Notes: generated from the sequence alone by a model not told the origin. A stretch of DNA of 64,000 nucleotides from CALMZY01 sp052033915 (GCA_052033915.1 JBPOJF010000006.1:62001-126000); one strand, 5' to 3'; shown: positions 10,638 to 19,191, counted from the first letter of the stretch. Made by a program: numbers and translations.

Positions 10638-11777
10638 ATGAAACCGAACGCCTTGAACGCTCTTCGCTTCGCGCCGGCCGTCCTGCTCATCCCGGCCCTC
10701 GTCGCGGCCGACACGATTCGCATGAAAAACGGCAACTCGATGGACGGGATCGTTCTCAAGGAGACCCCGACCGAGGTCACGATCAATGTGGGTGTGGGCA
10801 GCATCACTCTCAAACGATCTCAGATTGCCTCGATTCAGAAGTCGGATGCCGAAGGCGAATCCCAAATCAGGGACAAGTGGCAGCAGCACTACTTTTCTCA
10901 CGAGAAATATACGCCCGAGGGCCTGGAGGGCCTGGCCTCGGAATTCCGGGCCCTCGAAACACAGCGCAACGCGGCTTGGGAGGAACTCAAGAGCCTTCGC
11001 TCGCCGACCGGCCGAAGCAAGGCGCTCCGAAACGAACTGGCGAGGCTCGAACAGCAAGCCGTTGATTGCATGCGCAGCCTTCCGTCCTCAATGCCCCCGG
11101 CGGACGGAAAGCACCGCGCCGAGGTCGAGGCGTACAACGCTCTCGTTACGCGCCACAACGCGCTGAATGCGCGCATAACGATCGTCCGCGACGAGCTCAT
11201 GAAATCGCAGGCGAATGACGACAAGCACCGGCGGTCCATATCGACCTACCTCCAGGTGCTGCTTAAATTCCGGACAAAATTTGAGGCGCGCCATGACCAG
11301 TTCCGCCAGGCCGGGGGCACGAAGCAGGAAGACGTCTTCTTCTCGGAAATGGCCCGGAAAATTGAAACCTATTCGGCGGAGATCCGGGAAACCGACGTGC
11401 CTTTTGAAGCCGTAGACCGGCATGCGATCATCACGGTCCGTATCAACGACCGCGTGGACGCGCGGCTCCTTCTGGACACAGGCGCCACGGTGGTGCAGAT
11501 TTCGCAATCCCTGGCCGACAGGCTGAACATGAATTTGACCCGCAATCCCATGGTCAAGGTGACACTGGCCGACGGCCGCGAGTCCGAGGTCAAGGCCGTC
11601 ATGCTCGACTCCGTCCAGGTGGCCGACGCCCGGGCCGAGCAAGTGCCCGGGATCGTGAGCCCGAACGAATTGTCCAACGGGGTTGACGGGCTGCTCGGCA
11701 TGAGTTTTCTTCAGCGATTCGAAGTGCATCTGGATGGGGCCAGCAACAAACTGATTCTCAAGAGATTCGACCCGTAG
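10638..11777 (+). CDS. Exported retropepsin-like aspartic protease with coiled coil
   Basis: 379 residues. An N-terminal signal-like segment (about 1-24, ending PALVAA) is followed by a small beta-rich domain (DTIRMKNGNSMDGIVLKE), then a long charged helical region with coiled-coil character (about 90-260), and a C-terminal retropepsin-like domain with catalytic Asp280 in LLLDTGATVVQIS and the DGLLGMSFLQRFEVHLD strand characteristic of single-domain bacterial aspartic proteases that work as dimers. The ATG at 10638 follows AGGA and gives a proper signal; the frame is open upstream. Likely periplasmic. It sits 58 bases after the GH30 gene and 27 bases before a lipoprotein gene, so the two small genes may be co-transcribed. 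Target unknown. Confidence 0.75.
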   Translation: MKPNALNALRFAPAVLLIPALVAADTIRMKNGNSMDGIVLKETPTEVTINVGVGSITLKRSQIASIQKSDAEGESQIRDKWQQHYFSHEKYTPEGLEGLASEFRALETQRNAAWEELKSLRSPTGRSKALRNELARLEQQAVDCMRSLPSSMPPADGKHRAEVEAYNALVTRHNALNARITIVRDELMKSQANDDKHRRSISTYLQVLLKFRTKFEARHDQFRQAGGTKQEDVFFSEMARKIETYSAEIRETDVPFEAVDRHAIITVRINDRVDARLLLDTGATVVQISQSLADRLNMNLTRNPMVKVTLADGRESEVKAVMLDSVQVADARAEQVPGIVSPNELSNGVDGLLGMSFLQRFEVHLDGASNKLILKRFDP

Positions 11778-11804
11778 CCGCGAGTCCAGACCCAGGAGAC
11801 GAGG

Positions 11805-12527
11805 ATGAAACAACATATCGGATTAGCCGTCGCGTTGTTGCTGTCGGTTGCCGCCTGCACCGACAGGCGTCCGGAGGCGCCCGCGCAGGACGCGAATGCC
11901 GTCCTCATTGAAGAGATCAAGCGGCAAGTGGCCGAACTGGAGAAGAGAAGCGGCAATGAACTCGCGGTTTTGAAGGGCTGTCTCGACAAGGTCGCCGGCG
12001 AGTCGAAATCAGCCGCGACAGACCTCCAGCAGCAGATCCTGCTCAAGAACCAGAGAATCTCCGAGCTCGAAACCCGTCTCTATCAATTGCAAAACGAAAC
12101 GCGTACTCTCAGGCAGGCGCAGGAGACCCGGAAGACCGATGCGCCGCTGCCCGTTCCGCCGCCGGCCGATCCGTTCCCCCTCCGTGTTTTCAGCGTGGAG
12201 GGCGTGAAAGTCGTCACCGGGAGCCACACGACCGTGCGTCCGGTCGAGACGTCTGAGGTCTTGGGGAAGGACGTTTTTGGCGAACCCATCAAGGGAATCC
12301 GCATGGAAGACATCGTCGTTGACGATTACGGGTACCAGGCGCGTTTCTCCATCGAAAACCCAACCCAGGAACCCATCGAGATTTCAGCCGGCGCCGGGTT
12401 GAAAACAGAGCATTTCAGGATTCCGGCGGGCGAAACCCTGACCGGCTTGGCCGTGGATTCCGTCATGGGCTCCGACTTGAGAGTCACGGTCGGCAATCAC
12501 ACGCGCCGATTCCCCGTCACGTACTGA
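11805..12527 (+). CDS. Coiled-coil lipoprotein of unknown function
   Basis: 240 residues. The N-terminus is a lipoprotein signal with lipobox LSVAAC, giving lipidated Cys18. A heptad-rich helix follows (about 30-105: IEEIKRQVAELEKRSG, LKNQRISELETRLYQLQNE), then a Pro-rich linker (PLPVPPPADPFP) and a C-terminal beta-rich domain of about 115 residues that I do not recognise. An AGGAG-like site precedes the ATG. It lies just downstream of the retropepsin-like gene and its last 11 bases overlap the end of the convergent exonuclease gene. Probably anchored in the outer or inner membrane facing the periplasm. Confidence 0.7.
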   Translation: MKQHIGLAVALLLSVAACTDRRPEAPAQDANAVLIEEIKRQVAELEKRSGNELAVLKGCLDKVAGESKSAATDLQQQILLKNQRISELETRLYQLQNETRTLRQAQETRKTDAPLPVPPPADPFPLRVFSVEGVKVVTGSHTTVRPVETSEVLGKDVFGEPIKGIRMEDIVVDDYGYQARFSIENPTQEPIEISAGAGLKTEHFRIPAGETLTGLAVDSVMGSDLRVTVGNHTRRFPVTY

Positions 12528-13386
12528 TCTCCCCGGACTGATTCCGGGTCAATTGCAGGTACAACTCGCGGCTCACGAAGGCATCGGTGGCGGCGTACAC
12601 AATCTGTTCGCGCGAAAGGTTGCGCCGGCTCCAATTCGAGCGCTGGGCGCCCTTGGAAACGCGGATGCCAAGCAGGATCGCCGCGAGGCCTCTCAAGCCC
12701 TTGTTTCGAATTCCGGCCGCGGCCGACAGGGCGGACAATTCGACGAACCCCGCCGTCTCGAAGTCCTGGCGCGCCTTCAGTTTCCGGATGTCATGATCCA
12801 GGCCCACGCCCGCCTTGATCACGGCGGGATCCGAAAACAAATCCCTGAACCACGACACATCCTGAAGGGCCAGCAGTTGAAAAATATACACCGCGCCGCT
12901 ACCCGCCAGTTGAAGGAGCGCCGGCGGATGGCTCTCCCCTTTTTGAAAACTAGGACGGCTTTCCATATCGAAACCCAGCACGCGTTCCCGGCGCAGTTCC
13001 CGCACCGCATCGCGCGCCTGTTCATCCGTTTGGACAAGATGGATCGGCCCATCATACTTGTACAGCGGCAGGGTGTTGATTTCATCCCGGGAAATCGAAC
13101 GAACCGGCGCCGGCTTGCCGGCCGGCTTCACCGCGCCGGGTCTTCCGTTGCCGAGCCCGTTGCCGGCTTGGAAAAACGCGGTCTTCGCCTTCTTCAGGAT
13201 TCTTCTTGCCCAGGCGAACTCCAGGGCCAGGATGCCCAGGCCCGCGGGAATCACGACAAACGCGGGACCCGGAGCGACGAGCATGATGATCCCCACCAGC
13301 ACGACGGTGCTTCCGATCAGCAGGATGAAAATCCTCCAGATCTGCCGGAGAGGTTTCTGCAGGAGACGCATGGAGATACTGAGCAC
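12517..13386 (-). CDS. PGPGW-type membrane domain fused to DEDDy 3'-5' exonuclease
   Basis: 289 residues from a GTG at 13386 that has GGGGGA upstream; an internal ATG at 13371 is an alternative. Residues about 14-70 resemble the PGPGW family of small membrane proteins: two hydrophobic helices around LVAPGPAFVVIPAGLGILAL. A linker rich in Gly, Pro and Lys follows, then a complete RNase D/WRN-like exonuclease domain (about 115-285): Exo I D140 and E142 in GFDMES, Exo II D199 in GVGLDHDIRKL, Exo III Y264 and D268 in YAATD, plus the SKGAQ-SNW signature of bacterial exonuclease-domain proteins. All four acidic residues are present, so it should be active. The membrane fusion is unusual. It lies three bases behind the BrkB-cNMP gene. 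Confidence 0.8.
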   Translation of the reverse strand: MLSISMRLLQKPLRQIWRIFILLIGSTVVLVGIIMLVAPGPAFVVIPAGLGILALEFAWARRILKKAKTAFFQAGNGLGNGRPGAVKPAGKPAPVRSISRDEINTLPLYKYDGPIHLVQTDEQARDAVRELRRERVLGFDMESRPSFQKGESHPPALLQLAGSGAVYIFQLLALQDVSWFRDLFSDPAVIKAGVGLDHDIRKLKARQDFETAGFVELSALSAAAGIRNKGLRGLAAILLGIRVSKGAQRSNWSRRNLSREQIVYAATDAFVSRELYLQLTRNQSGEIST

Positions 13387-13389
13387 GAG

Positions 13390-14649
13390 TTATGATCCCC
13401 CGTTTTCGATCCGCTCGTTCGTGACCTTCAGGCGCAAGGCCATCTCCTTCAAGACCCTCTGAACGATCCCCGGATTCTCCCGCAAAATCATGTCGAAATT
13501 GTCCTGCGAAATAACGACCAGCGCGGTTCCGGGCGCCGCCACGGTGGCCGTGGCTGTCCGCGGCGCGTCCAGCAGCATGGACATCTCGCCGAAGTAACCG
13601 CCCTCTTTCACAAGCGCCAACCGGCTGCTCTTGCGGGTCAGCGAGACCGCACCCGAGAGCACACAGTACATCTCGTTTCCCGGATCCCCCTCCCGGAAGA
13701 GAACCTGTCCCTCTTCGCACGCCAGGGTAAAGCGGTCCAGCAGCGCCCGGGGCATGTGTACGCGCTGTCCTTCCGCAAAGAGACCTTTGAGAAGCAGCGC
13801 CTCGCGCCGGCAGATGTTGGCGATGACCTCCGCCCCGAGCAGGATCACCGCGAATGTGTAGTACGCCCAAATGATAACGAGAAAGACGGCCTTCAGCGAC
13901 CCAAAGGCATACCCATAGTCCGGATTGAACCGCAGGAATATACCGAAGACCGGGCGGATCACCGCAAGAAGAATAGCCGCCGTGACAGCGCCCGCCAGCA
14001 TGTGCGCCATTCTCAGCCTGACCGGGGAAAAGACCCCGTACAAAAAACAGAGAACGGCCAGAACAAAACCCGGAACGGCAACGAACCGGACGAAATGGCC
14101 TCCCGGCGACAGAATCCACGGCAGGCGATCCTGCGCCATGAGTTGAAACACCTTCCCCCCCGCGAGGAGCAGAAACACGGACAGAAGGGCCAGAACAGCC
14201 GCAAAATCGTACACCTTGCCCTTGAAGTAATTCATCCTGCGCTCGGACTTGAAAATGCGGGCCATCAAATCGCGCATCGCGCCGGCAAACGGGGTCATCG
14301 ACCAGATCAGGACCACCACGCTGACCAGCCCCCACACCCGTTGTTGCGAAAGCGACACGAGGTCGCCCAGCACCGCATCGCTGAACGCCGGGAACAATTG
14401 GTTCATCAAGCCGGTCATGCCGTGCAGAACCGCTTCCGAAGAACCCATGACCGCGCCGAGAAGAAACACGACAAGGAGAAGGAGCGGCATCAGGGAAAGA
14501 AAGCCGTAGTACGCCAGCGTGGCCGCCGCGGCGAAGCCGCCGCTCGCGGAAAAAGAAGACAATGACGTTTTCGCCACAAGGGATGCGACCGACAGGAAAC
14601 GAAGGATCGACGGCCCGAGTTCAGATGCCTGGCGGGTATCGCTCGTCAT
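13390..14649 (-). CDS. YihY/BrkB-family membrane protein with C-terminal cyclic-nucleotide-binding domain
   Basis: 419 residues. Residues about 25-285 are a BrkB/YihY-type membrane domain with six or so hydrophobic segments (ATLAYYGFLSLMPLLLLV, VWGLVSVVVLIW, FGSLKAVFLVIIWAYYTF). Residues about 300-410 are a CRP-type cNMP-binding domain: VLFREGDPGNEMYCVLSG and the phosphate-binding cassette FGEMSMLLDAPRTATA with Glu355 and Arg364, both residues needed to hold a cyclic nucleotide. BrkB proteins are of uncertain function despite the old ribonuclease BN label. The appended sensor domain suggests ligand-gated activity. It is followed by the membrane exonuclease gene with a three-base gap, so the two are probably translated together. 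Confidence 0.85.
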   Translation of the reverse strand: MTSDTRQASELGPSILRFLSVASLVAKTSLSSFSASGGFAAAATLAYYGFLSLMPLLLLVVFLLGAVMGSSEAVLHGMTGLMNQLFPAFSDAVLGDLVSLSQQRVWGLVSVVVLIWSMTPFAGAMRDLMARIFKSERRMNYFKGKVYDFAAVLALLSVFLLLAGGKVFQLMAQDRLPWILSPGGHFVRFVAVPGFVLAVLCFLYGVFSPVRLRMAHMLAGAVTAAILLAVIRPVFGIFLRFNPDYGYAFGSLKAVFLVIIWAYYTFAVILLGAEVIANICRREALLLKGLFAEGQRVHMPRALLDRFTLACEEGQVLFREGDPGNEMYCVLSGAVSLTRKSSRLALVKEGGYFGEMSMLLDAPRTATATVAAPGTALVVISQDNFDMILRENPGIVQRVLKEMALRLKVTNERIENGGS

Positions 14650-14659
14650 GCGTCATCCC

Positions 14660-15196
14660 TTACGAAACAAACCGCCGGATGTCATCCGTGGATTTCCGAT
14701 TCTTGTCGCGATGAAGATCGGATTCCGGATAGCCCATGCTGATGATGATGTCGATGCGCGCAGAACGGGAAAGGCCGAGAGACCGCTTCACGCCCTTTTC
14801 ATTGAACCATCCGAGCCAGCAGGTGCCGACCCCCTCCTCCGCCGCTTGCAGGATCAGGTGTTCGCAGGAGATGCCGATATCAATCAGGCTGTATTGCACG
14901 CCCCGGATCTGCCCGCCAAGCCGTGCCGCATATCGCGACCTCTCCGTGATGACGACGATCAGCACGGGTGCGCGGGCGGCGAAGGCATTCATGGAGTAGA
15001 TGCCGGAGAAGGCGGCCTCCGCCAGGCGGTTCTTGAGTTCGCCCTCAACCACCATGAACGTCCACGGCTGTGAGTTGCACGCCGAAGGAGCCAGTCGCGC
15101 CGCCTCAAGACAGCGCTCAATCGTCTCCCGGGACACCGGCTGGTCCGAGTACCTGCGTTCGCTCTGTCTCTTCCGCACCAGATCAAGAAAGGACAT
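14660..15196 (-). CDS. Nitroreductase family protein
   Basis: 178-residue FMN-dependent oxidoreductase of the nitroreductase fold. The N-terminus MSFLDLVRKRQSERRYSDQP is the family's FMN-phosphate-binding arginine motif; APSACNSQPWTFMVV (about 34-48), and EGVGTCWLGWFNEKGVK with the final GYPE segment also match. The start at the ATG at 15196 follows AAAGGA; a longer open frame upstream has no family similarity. It ends ten bases before the BrkB-cNMP gene and may share its transcript. Substrate cannot be deduced. Confidence 0.9.
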   Translation of the reverse strand: MSFLDLVRKRQSERRYSDQPVSRETIERCLEAARLAPSACNSQPWTFMVVEGELKNRLAEAAFSGIYSMNAFAARAPVLIVVITERSRYAARLGGQIRGVQYSLIDIGISCEHLILQAAEEGVGTCWLGWFNEKGVKRSLGLSRSARIDIIISMGYPESDLHRDKNRKSTDDIRRFVS

Positions 15197-15316
15197 GCCC
15201 GGATGGTGCCTGATAATCCAAGGGCCAATCAATACCAATGTTCCAGCCGATGGCTCGAAGACGGGCACAGGAAGCGGGCAGAGCGACTTTGCCCGCCGGC
15301 CTACCGGCCACTGGAC

Positions 15317-15538
15317 ATGCGGACGGCTTCGTTCAAGTTGTCGGCCTCCTCCTTCCTCTGCATTGTCGCGGTCTGCTTCGCGAGCTACATCATCCTGCGG
15401 CTGGCGGCCAAAGGCTCCCGGTGGATCAGCCCCACCGCCATGAAGATCACGATACGATTGATGGGCCTTCTGCTTTCGGCGGTGGCCGTTCAGTTCATCC
15501 TGAACACACTCAAGGAACTCCACATCCTCGGGGCGTAG
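15317..15538 (+). pseudogene. Truncated MarC-family membrane protein remnant
   Basis: The frame encodes about 73 residues that correspond only to the C-terminal third of MarC/UPF0056 inner-membrane proteins: a hydrophobic helix (LCIVAVCFASYIILRLAA), a short basic loop, then TRLMGLLLSAVAVQFIL-like end (here IRLMGLLLSAVAVQFILNTL). MarC proteins are normally near 200 residues. No N-terminal MarC sequence is seen in the 120 bases before it in any frame, which abut the nitroreductase start. It is either a decayed remnant left by a deletion or, less likely, a small functional protein. The open frame extends upstream to 15203 without similarity. Confidence 0.6.
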
Positions 15539-15596
15539 ACAATCAACCTTGCCGTGCCAGGCTGCCCTACACATCCGCCGCATCGGAATGATGCTC

Positions 15597-15632
15597 AAAA
15601 CCGAACGCCCGCGCACTTTCGTGCGCGGGCGT
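15597..15632 (-). terminator. Rho-independent terminator of the ribosomal supercluster
   Basis: A perfect 12-bp stem, ACGCCCGCGCAC with its complement, closes a GAAA tetraloop on the minus strand (15605-15632) and is followed by TCGGTTTT. It lies 28 bases past the rplQ stop and is the only strong terminator seen after the tuf region, so it should end the long minus-strand transcript. Confidence 0.85.
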
Positions 15633-15659
15633 CCGGGTGCGTCAATCCGAATCCTGAAA

Positions 15660-16160
15660 CTACTTCTTCGCCTTCGCTTCCTTGGCCCCGGCCGCCTTTT
15701 TGGCAGGCGCTTTCTTCGCCTTTTTCTCGGGGCTTTTGGCTTCTTCGCCAGCCTTCGCTTTGGCCTTGGTCTTCTCCGGCGTCTTCTTCTTCGGAGGCTG
15801 GGGAACGTAGTTCACCCACTCCAGAATGGCCATTTCGGCGCTGTCGCTCGAGCGCCGACCGAGTTTGATAATCCGCGTGTAGCCGCCAGCCCGATCCTTG
15901 AAAGCAGGCGCCACAGCGTCAAACAGGACCTTGACCTGGTCGTGATTCCGTAGCCGCGCAACGGCTCTCCGGCGGGCATCCAGCGTCCCGGCCTTGGCCA
16001 GCGTGACCATCTTCTCGGCAAAACTACGGGCGGCCTTGGCCTTCTGCACCGTCGTTTGAATGCGTTTGCAGGCAATCAGACTGCATACCAGATTCGCGAG
16101 CATCGCATCGCGATGCTCTGAAGTTCTGCCCAACTTGATCGTTTTTTTACGGTGTCGCAT
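15660..16160 (-). CDS. rplQ: 50S ribosomal protein L17 with lysine/alanine-rich tail
   Basis: Large-subunit protein near the exit tunnel. The ATG at 16160 gives MRHRKKTIKLGRTSEHRDAM, the canonical start. The core ends near residue 117 (AILEWVNYV); beyond it is a tail of about 45 residues made almost only of Lys, Ala, Pro and Glu. Such tails occur in some lineages and are probably disordered and RNA-binding. Last gene of the cluster, behind rpoA. Confidence 0.95.
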   Translation of the reverse strand: MRHRKKTIKLGRTSEHRDAMLANLVCSLIACKRIQTTVQKAKAARSFAEKMVTLAKAGTLDARRRAVARLRNHDQVKVLFDAVAPAFKDRAGGYTRIIKLGRRSSDSAEMAILEWVNYVPQPPKKKTPEKTKAKAKAGEEAKSPEKKAKKAPAKKAAGAKEAKAKK

Positions 16161-16203
16161 GATGTAAACCCCCAATGAACAGCCCCGCGGGCCCCTGCTT
16201 AAA

Positions 16204-17202
16204 TTACGAGTTCTTTTGTTTGAGCATCTCGGTATCGAACGTCATCCCGAGGGTCAATCCAAGCTCGGAGAGCTTCTGTTTGATTTCGTTGAGGGACTTC
16301 TTGCCGAAGTTCCTGTACTTGAGCATCTCCGACTCGGTCTTCTGGGCCAGTTCACCGACGGTCGTGATATTCGCGTTGTTCAGGCAGTTGGCCGCGCGGA
16401 CGCTGAGTTCGATCTCGTTCACGCTGATGGACAACTTCCGGCGCAGTTCCTCGCGCTCCGGATCGATCTGCTTCTCACTCTCCTCGAACTCGACAAGGTC
16501 CTTGTCATAGCTGACAAACACATCCAGGTGATGCCTGAGGATGGCCGCGGAAAGAGTCAGCGCCTCATCGGGGCTGATGCGCCCGTCCGTCCAGATCTCC
16601 AGAATCAGTTTGTCGTAATCGGTCCGGCGGCCGACGCGCGTATTCTCCACGGAAAACTTCACGCGGCGCACGGGCGAGAACAGCGAGTCGATCGGGATCA
16701 AACCGATGATCTGCTCTTCCTTCTTGTTCCAATCGGCCGGGCAGTAACCGCGACCGACCTTGACTTCCAGTTCGGCCTCGAATTTTCCGTCCTTGTCCAG
16801 GGTCGCAATATGATGATCCGGATTCAGCACCTCGATGGAACCGTCCGTCTGGATATCTCCGGCGGTGACTTCGCCCGGCCCCTTGACGCTGATCTTCAGC
16901 TTGCGGGGCTCGCGGGTGTACATCTTGAGAAGCACTTGCTTGAGGTTCAGGACAATATCCGTCACGTCCTCAACGATGCCCGGAAGGCTGCAGAATTCGT
17001 GCAGCGCGCCTTCGATCTTCACCGAGGCAATCGCCGCTCCCTCGAGCGACGAAAGGAGAACCCTGCGCAATCCATTGCCGATGGTCCGGCCATAGCCGGC
17101 CTCAAAAGGCTCCGCGATGTACTTGGAATAGGTTTCACTGACTTCGGCAGGATCCTTGACGATCTGCCGGGGCATTTCGAAACGGCCTAATCGAATCGGC
17201 AT
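16204..17202 (-). CDS. rpoA: RNA polymerase alpha subunit
   Basis: 332 residues, normal length. Assembly domain with YGRTIGNGLRRVLLSSLEGAA (about 37-57) and a C-terminal domain with two helix-hairpin-helix motifs ending ANITTVGELAQKTESEMLKY and NFGKKSLNEIK, which contacts UP elements and activators. Sits between rpsD and rplQ as in the classical alpha operon. Confidence 0.98.
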   Translation of the reverse strand: MPIRLGRFEMPRQIVKDPAEVSETYSKYIAEPFEAGYGRTIGNGLRRVLLSSLEGAAIASVKIEGALHEFCSLPGIVEDVTDIVLNLKQVLLKMYTREPRKLKISVKGPGEVTAGDIQTDGSIEVLNPDHHIATLDKDGKFEAELEVKVGRGYCPADWNKKEEQIIGLIPIDSLFSPVRRVKFSVENTRVGRRTDYDKLILEIWTDGRISPDEALTLSAAILRHHLDVFVSYDKDLVEFEESEKQIDPEREELRRKLSISVNEIELSVRAANCLNNANITTVGELAQKTESEMLKYRNFGKKSLNEIKQKLSELGLTLGMTFDTEMLKQKNS

Positions 17203-17259
17203 AACTATCCTCCCAGAGCCGGGAGTTAACCGGCTCGTATGGTGTTTGGTTGACGGCTT

Positions 17260-17886
17260 CTACTTCGAGTACAACTCAACGATGAGATGTTCTCGAACCA
17301 CGGGCGCGATTTCTTCATGCGTCGGCACATGGAGAACCTCGCCCCGAAATTGCTGTTTGTCCAGCGAGAGCCAGGCGGCGCGGCCGCGGCTCTCCGCGGA
17401 TTCCATCCACTTGCCTGCATACTCACGGCCCTGCTTGCGGTCGCGCACCTGCACGACATCGCCGGCCTTCAGGACCATGGAGGGAACGGTCGCCTTGCGG
17501 CTGTTCACCGAGAGGTGGCCATGAAGAACCATCTGGCGCGCGGCGCGGCGCGACGGCGCGAATCCAAGCCGATAGGCCACGTTGTCCAGGCGGAGTTCCA
17601 GCGCCTGCAACAACTTCTCGCCGGTGACGCCGCGGGACTTCAACGCACGTTGGAAGAACAGACGGAACTGCCCCTCCTGCATTCCGTACATCCGGCGAAG
17701 CTTCTGTTTTTCACGGAGCTGAACGCCGTAATCGGACGTCTTGCTTCGACGCTGGCCGTGCATGCCGGGCGCTGAACGCCCCGTCTCGATCGGGCACTTG
17801 GCCATGTAGCATCGATCGCCCTTGAGAAACAGTTTCATTCCCTCGCGGCGACACAACCTGCAAGCTGGACCTATATATCTACCCAT
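17260..17886 (-). CDS. rpsD: 30S ribosomal protein S4, zinc-binding type
   Basis: 208 residues from the ATG at 17886. It binds 16S rRNA early in assembly and often represses the alpha operon. The N-terminus has four cysteines (CRLC, then C and C within GDRCYMAKC), marking the zinc-binding form. The S4 RNA-binding domain (LDNVAYRLGFAPSRRAARQM) starts near residue 95. The upstream open frame to 17937 overlaps rpsK and lacks similarity. Confidence 0.97.
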   Translation of the reverse strand: MGRYIGPACRLCRREGMKLFLKGDRCYMAKCPIETGRSAPGMHGQRRSKTSDYGVQLREKQKLRRMYGMQEGQFRLFFQRALKSRGVTGEKLLQALELRLDNVAYRLGFAPSRRAARQMVLHGHLSVNSRKATVPSMVLKAGDVVQVRDRKQGREYAGKWMESAESRGRAAWLSLDKQQFRGEVLHVPTHEEIAPVVREHLIVELYSK

Positions 17887-17902
17887 GAATGCTCCTCGCG
17901 CG

Positions 17903-18406
17903 TTACACTCTGCGACGCTTCGGCGGCCGACAACCATTGTGCGGCATCGGCGTCACGTCCTTGATCAACGTAATATTGAGACCGGCGGCCTGAATGGCGC
18001 GAATCGCGGACTCACGTCCCGCGCCAGGCCCCTGCACAAGAATCTCCACTTCGTGCATGCCATGCCCAACCGCCTGCCGGGCGGCTTCCTGGGCCACCAT
18101 CGTGGCGGCGTAGGCCGTGCTTCTCCGCGATCCCTTGAATCCGCAACGGCCCGCCGAGCTCCACGACACCACGGCGCCCCTCACATCCGTGATGGTGACC
18201 GTCGTGTTGTTGAATGAAGCGCGGATGTGAACGACTCCCACCGGGACATTCTTGACACCCTTCGCCTTGACGCGCTTGACCGGCTTCTCCGCCTCTGCGC
18301 TCGCTTCCGGGGCCGCCGCGGGGGCCGCGACAGGGGGTTGTTCAGCGGCCACAGGTTTCTGTGCCGGGGTCTCTACATCTTCCTTTTTCTCTTTTTCTTC
18401 TGCCAT
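17903..18406 (-). CDS. rpsK: 30S ribosomal protein S11 with acidic/alanine-rich N-terminal extension
   Basis: 167 residues. The S11 body starts near residue 50 ([20 protein letters not shown]) and ends [12 protein letters not shown] as usual. In front of it is an extension of roughly 40 residues rich in Glu, Ala, Pro and Val. The ATG at 18406 is the only start codon that fits, since the extension contains no downstream ATG or GTG before the core, and it has a GGTG site. S11 lies on the platform near the mRNA exit. Confidence 0.95.
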   Translation of the reverse strand: MAEEKEKKEDVETPAQKPVAAEQPPVAAPAAAPEASAEAEKPVKRVKAKGVKNVPVGVVHIRASFNNTTVTITDVRGAVVSWSSAGRCGFKGSRRSTAYAATMVAQEAARQAVGHGMHEVEILVQGPGAGRESAIRAIQAAGLNITLIKDVTPMPHNGCRPPKRRRV

Positions 18407-18434
18407 TCTACACCTTCAATAAACGAAGTGATTC

Positions 18435-18836
18435 TCAGCCTGCCGTCTTGGCCGCCGCTCTGTTCTCCTTGCCTCGCACAGCGCCGACCGTCTTGCGGGG
18501 GCCTTTCCGGGTTCTCGCGTTCGTGCTGGTCCGCTGGCCTCGAACGGGCAGGCCCTTGCGGTGCCGAACGCCCCGATAACAACCTATGGCGATCAGCCGG
18601 CGAATGTTCTGGGATACTTCGCGGCGAAGGTCCCCTTCGACGATGTAGTTCGCCTGAAGCAGATTCGAGATCGAAGTGATTTCTTCGCCCGTCAGATCGT
18701 CCGCTTTCTTCATGGGATCGATGTTAGCCTTCTCGACCAACTGGCGGGCGAGAGCAGGACCGATTCCGTGAATATAGCGGAGCGAATACTCCACGCGTTT
18801 CTTTCCAGGAATATCAACTCCAAGAACTCTGGGCAT
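18435..18836 (-). CDS. rpsM: 30S ribosomal protein S13
   Basis: 133 residues. [26 protein letters not shown] is the standard start with the helix-hairpin-helix; the tail [19 protein letters not shown] contacts tRNA in the P site. Located between rpmJ and rpsK. Confidence 0.98.
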   Translation of the reverse strand: MPRVLGVDIPGKKRVEYSLRYIHGIGPALARQLVEKANIDPMKKADDLTGEEITSISNLLQANYIVEGDLRREVSQNIRRLIAIGCYRGVRHRKGLPVRGQRTSTNARTRKGPRKTVGAVRGKENRAAAKTAG

Positions 18837-18850
18837 ATCCGTCTCTCCTC

Positions 18851-18964
18851 CTAGCCCTGCCGCTGCTTATGGCGGGGGTTCGTGCAGATCACGCGCACTA
18901 CTCGTTTGCGCCGCACAATTTTGCACTGCTCGCAAATCCGCTTCACTGAACTTCGGACTTTCAT
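18851..18964 (-). CDS. rpmJ: 50S ribosomal protein L36
   Basis: 37 residues, read directly from the minus strand: [20 protein letters not shown] and then a short basic end. The zinc ligands C11, C14, C27 and H32 are all present (C-x2-C-x12-C-x4-H), so this is the zinc-binding form. It lies in its usual place between infA and rpsM. Confidence 0.97.
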   Translation of the reverse strand: MKVRSSVKRICEQCKIVRRKRVVRVICTNPRHKQRQG

Positions 18965-18972
18965 CGCTACCT

Positions 18973-19191
18973 CTATTCTCTATTCCAAATCAACCGGCCT
19001 CTCGACATGTCATACGGGAACATCTCGACCCGCACGGCGTCGCCGGCGCCTACACGCGACGCCTTTTCCTTGTCCGCTCCCGACGCAAAAGCCACAATTC
19101 GGTGGCCGTTTGCCAGCTCGGCGCGAAAGGCGCTGTTTCCTATCACACCCGTCACCCTCGCGTCCAGCCGAATTATTTCCTCTTCACGCAT
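18973..19191 (-). CDS. infA: Translation initiation factor IF-1
   Basis: 72 residues forming an OB fold that blocks the ribosomal A site during initiation. Recognisable segments are [29 protein letters not shown] and [16 protein letters not shown]. Its first 19 bases overlap the end of map, so translation is probably coupled. Confidence 0.96.
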   Translation of the reverse strand: MREEEIIRLDARVTGVIGNSAFRAELANGHRIVAFASGADKEKASRVGAGDAVRVEMFPYDMSRGRLIWNRE

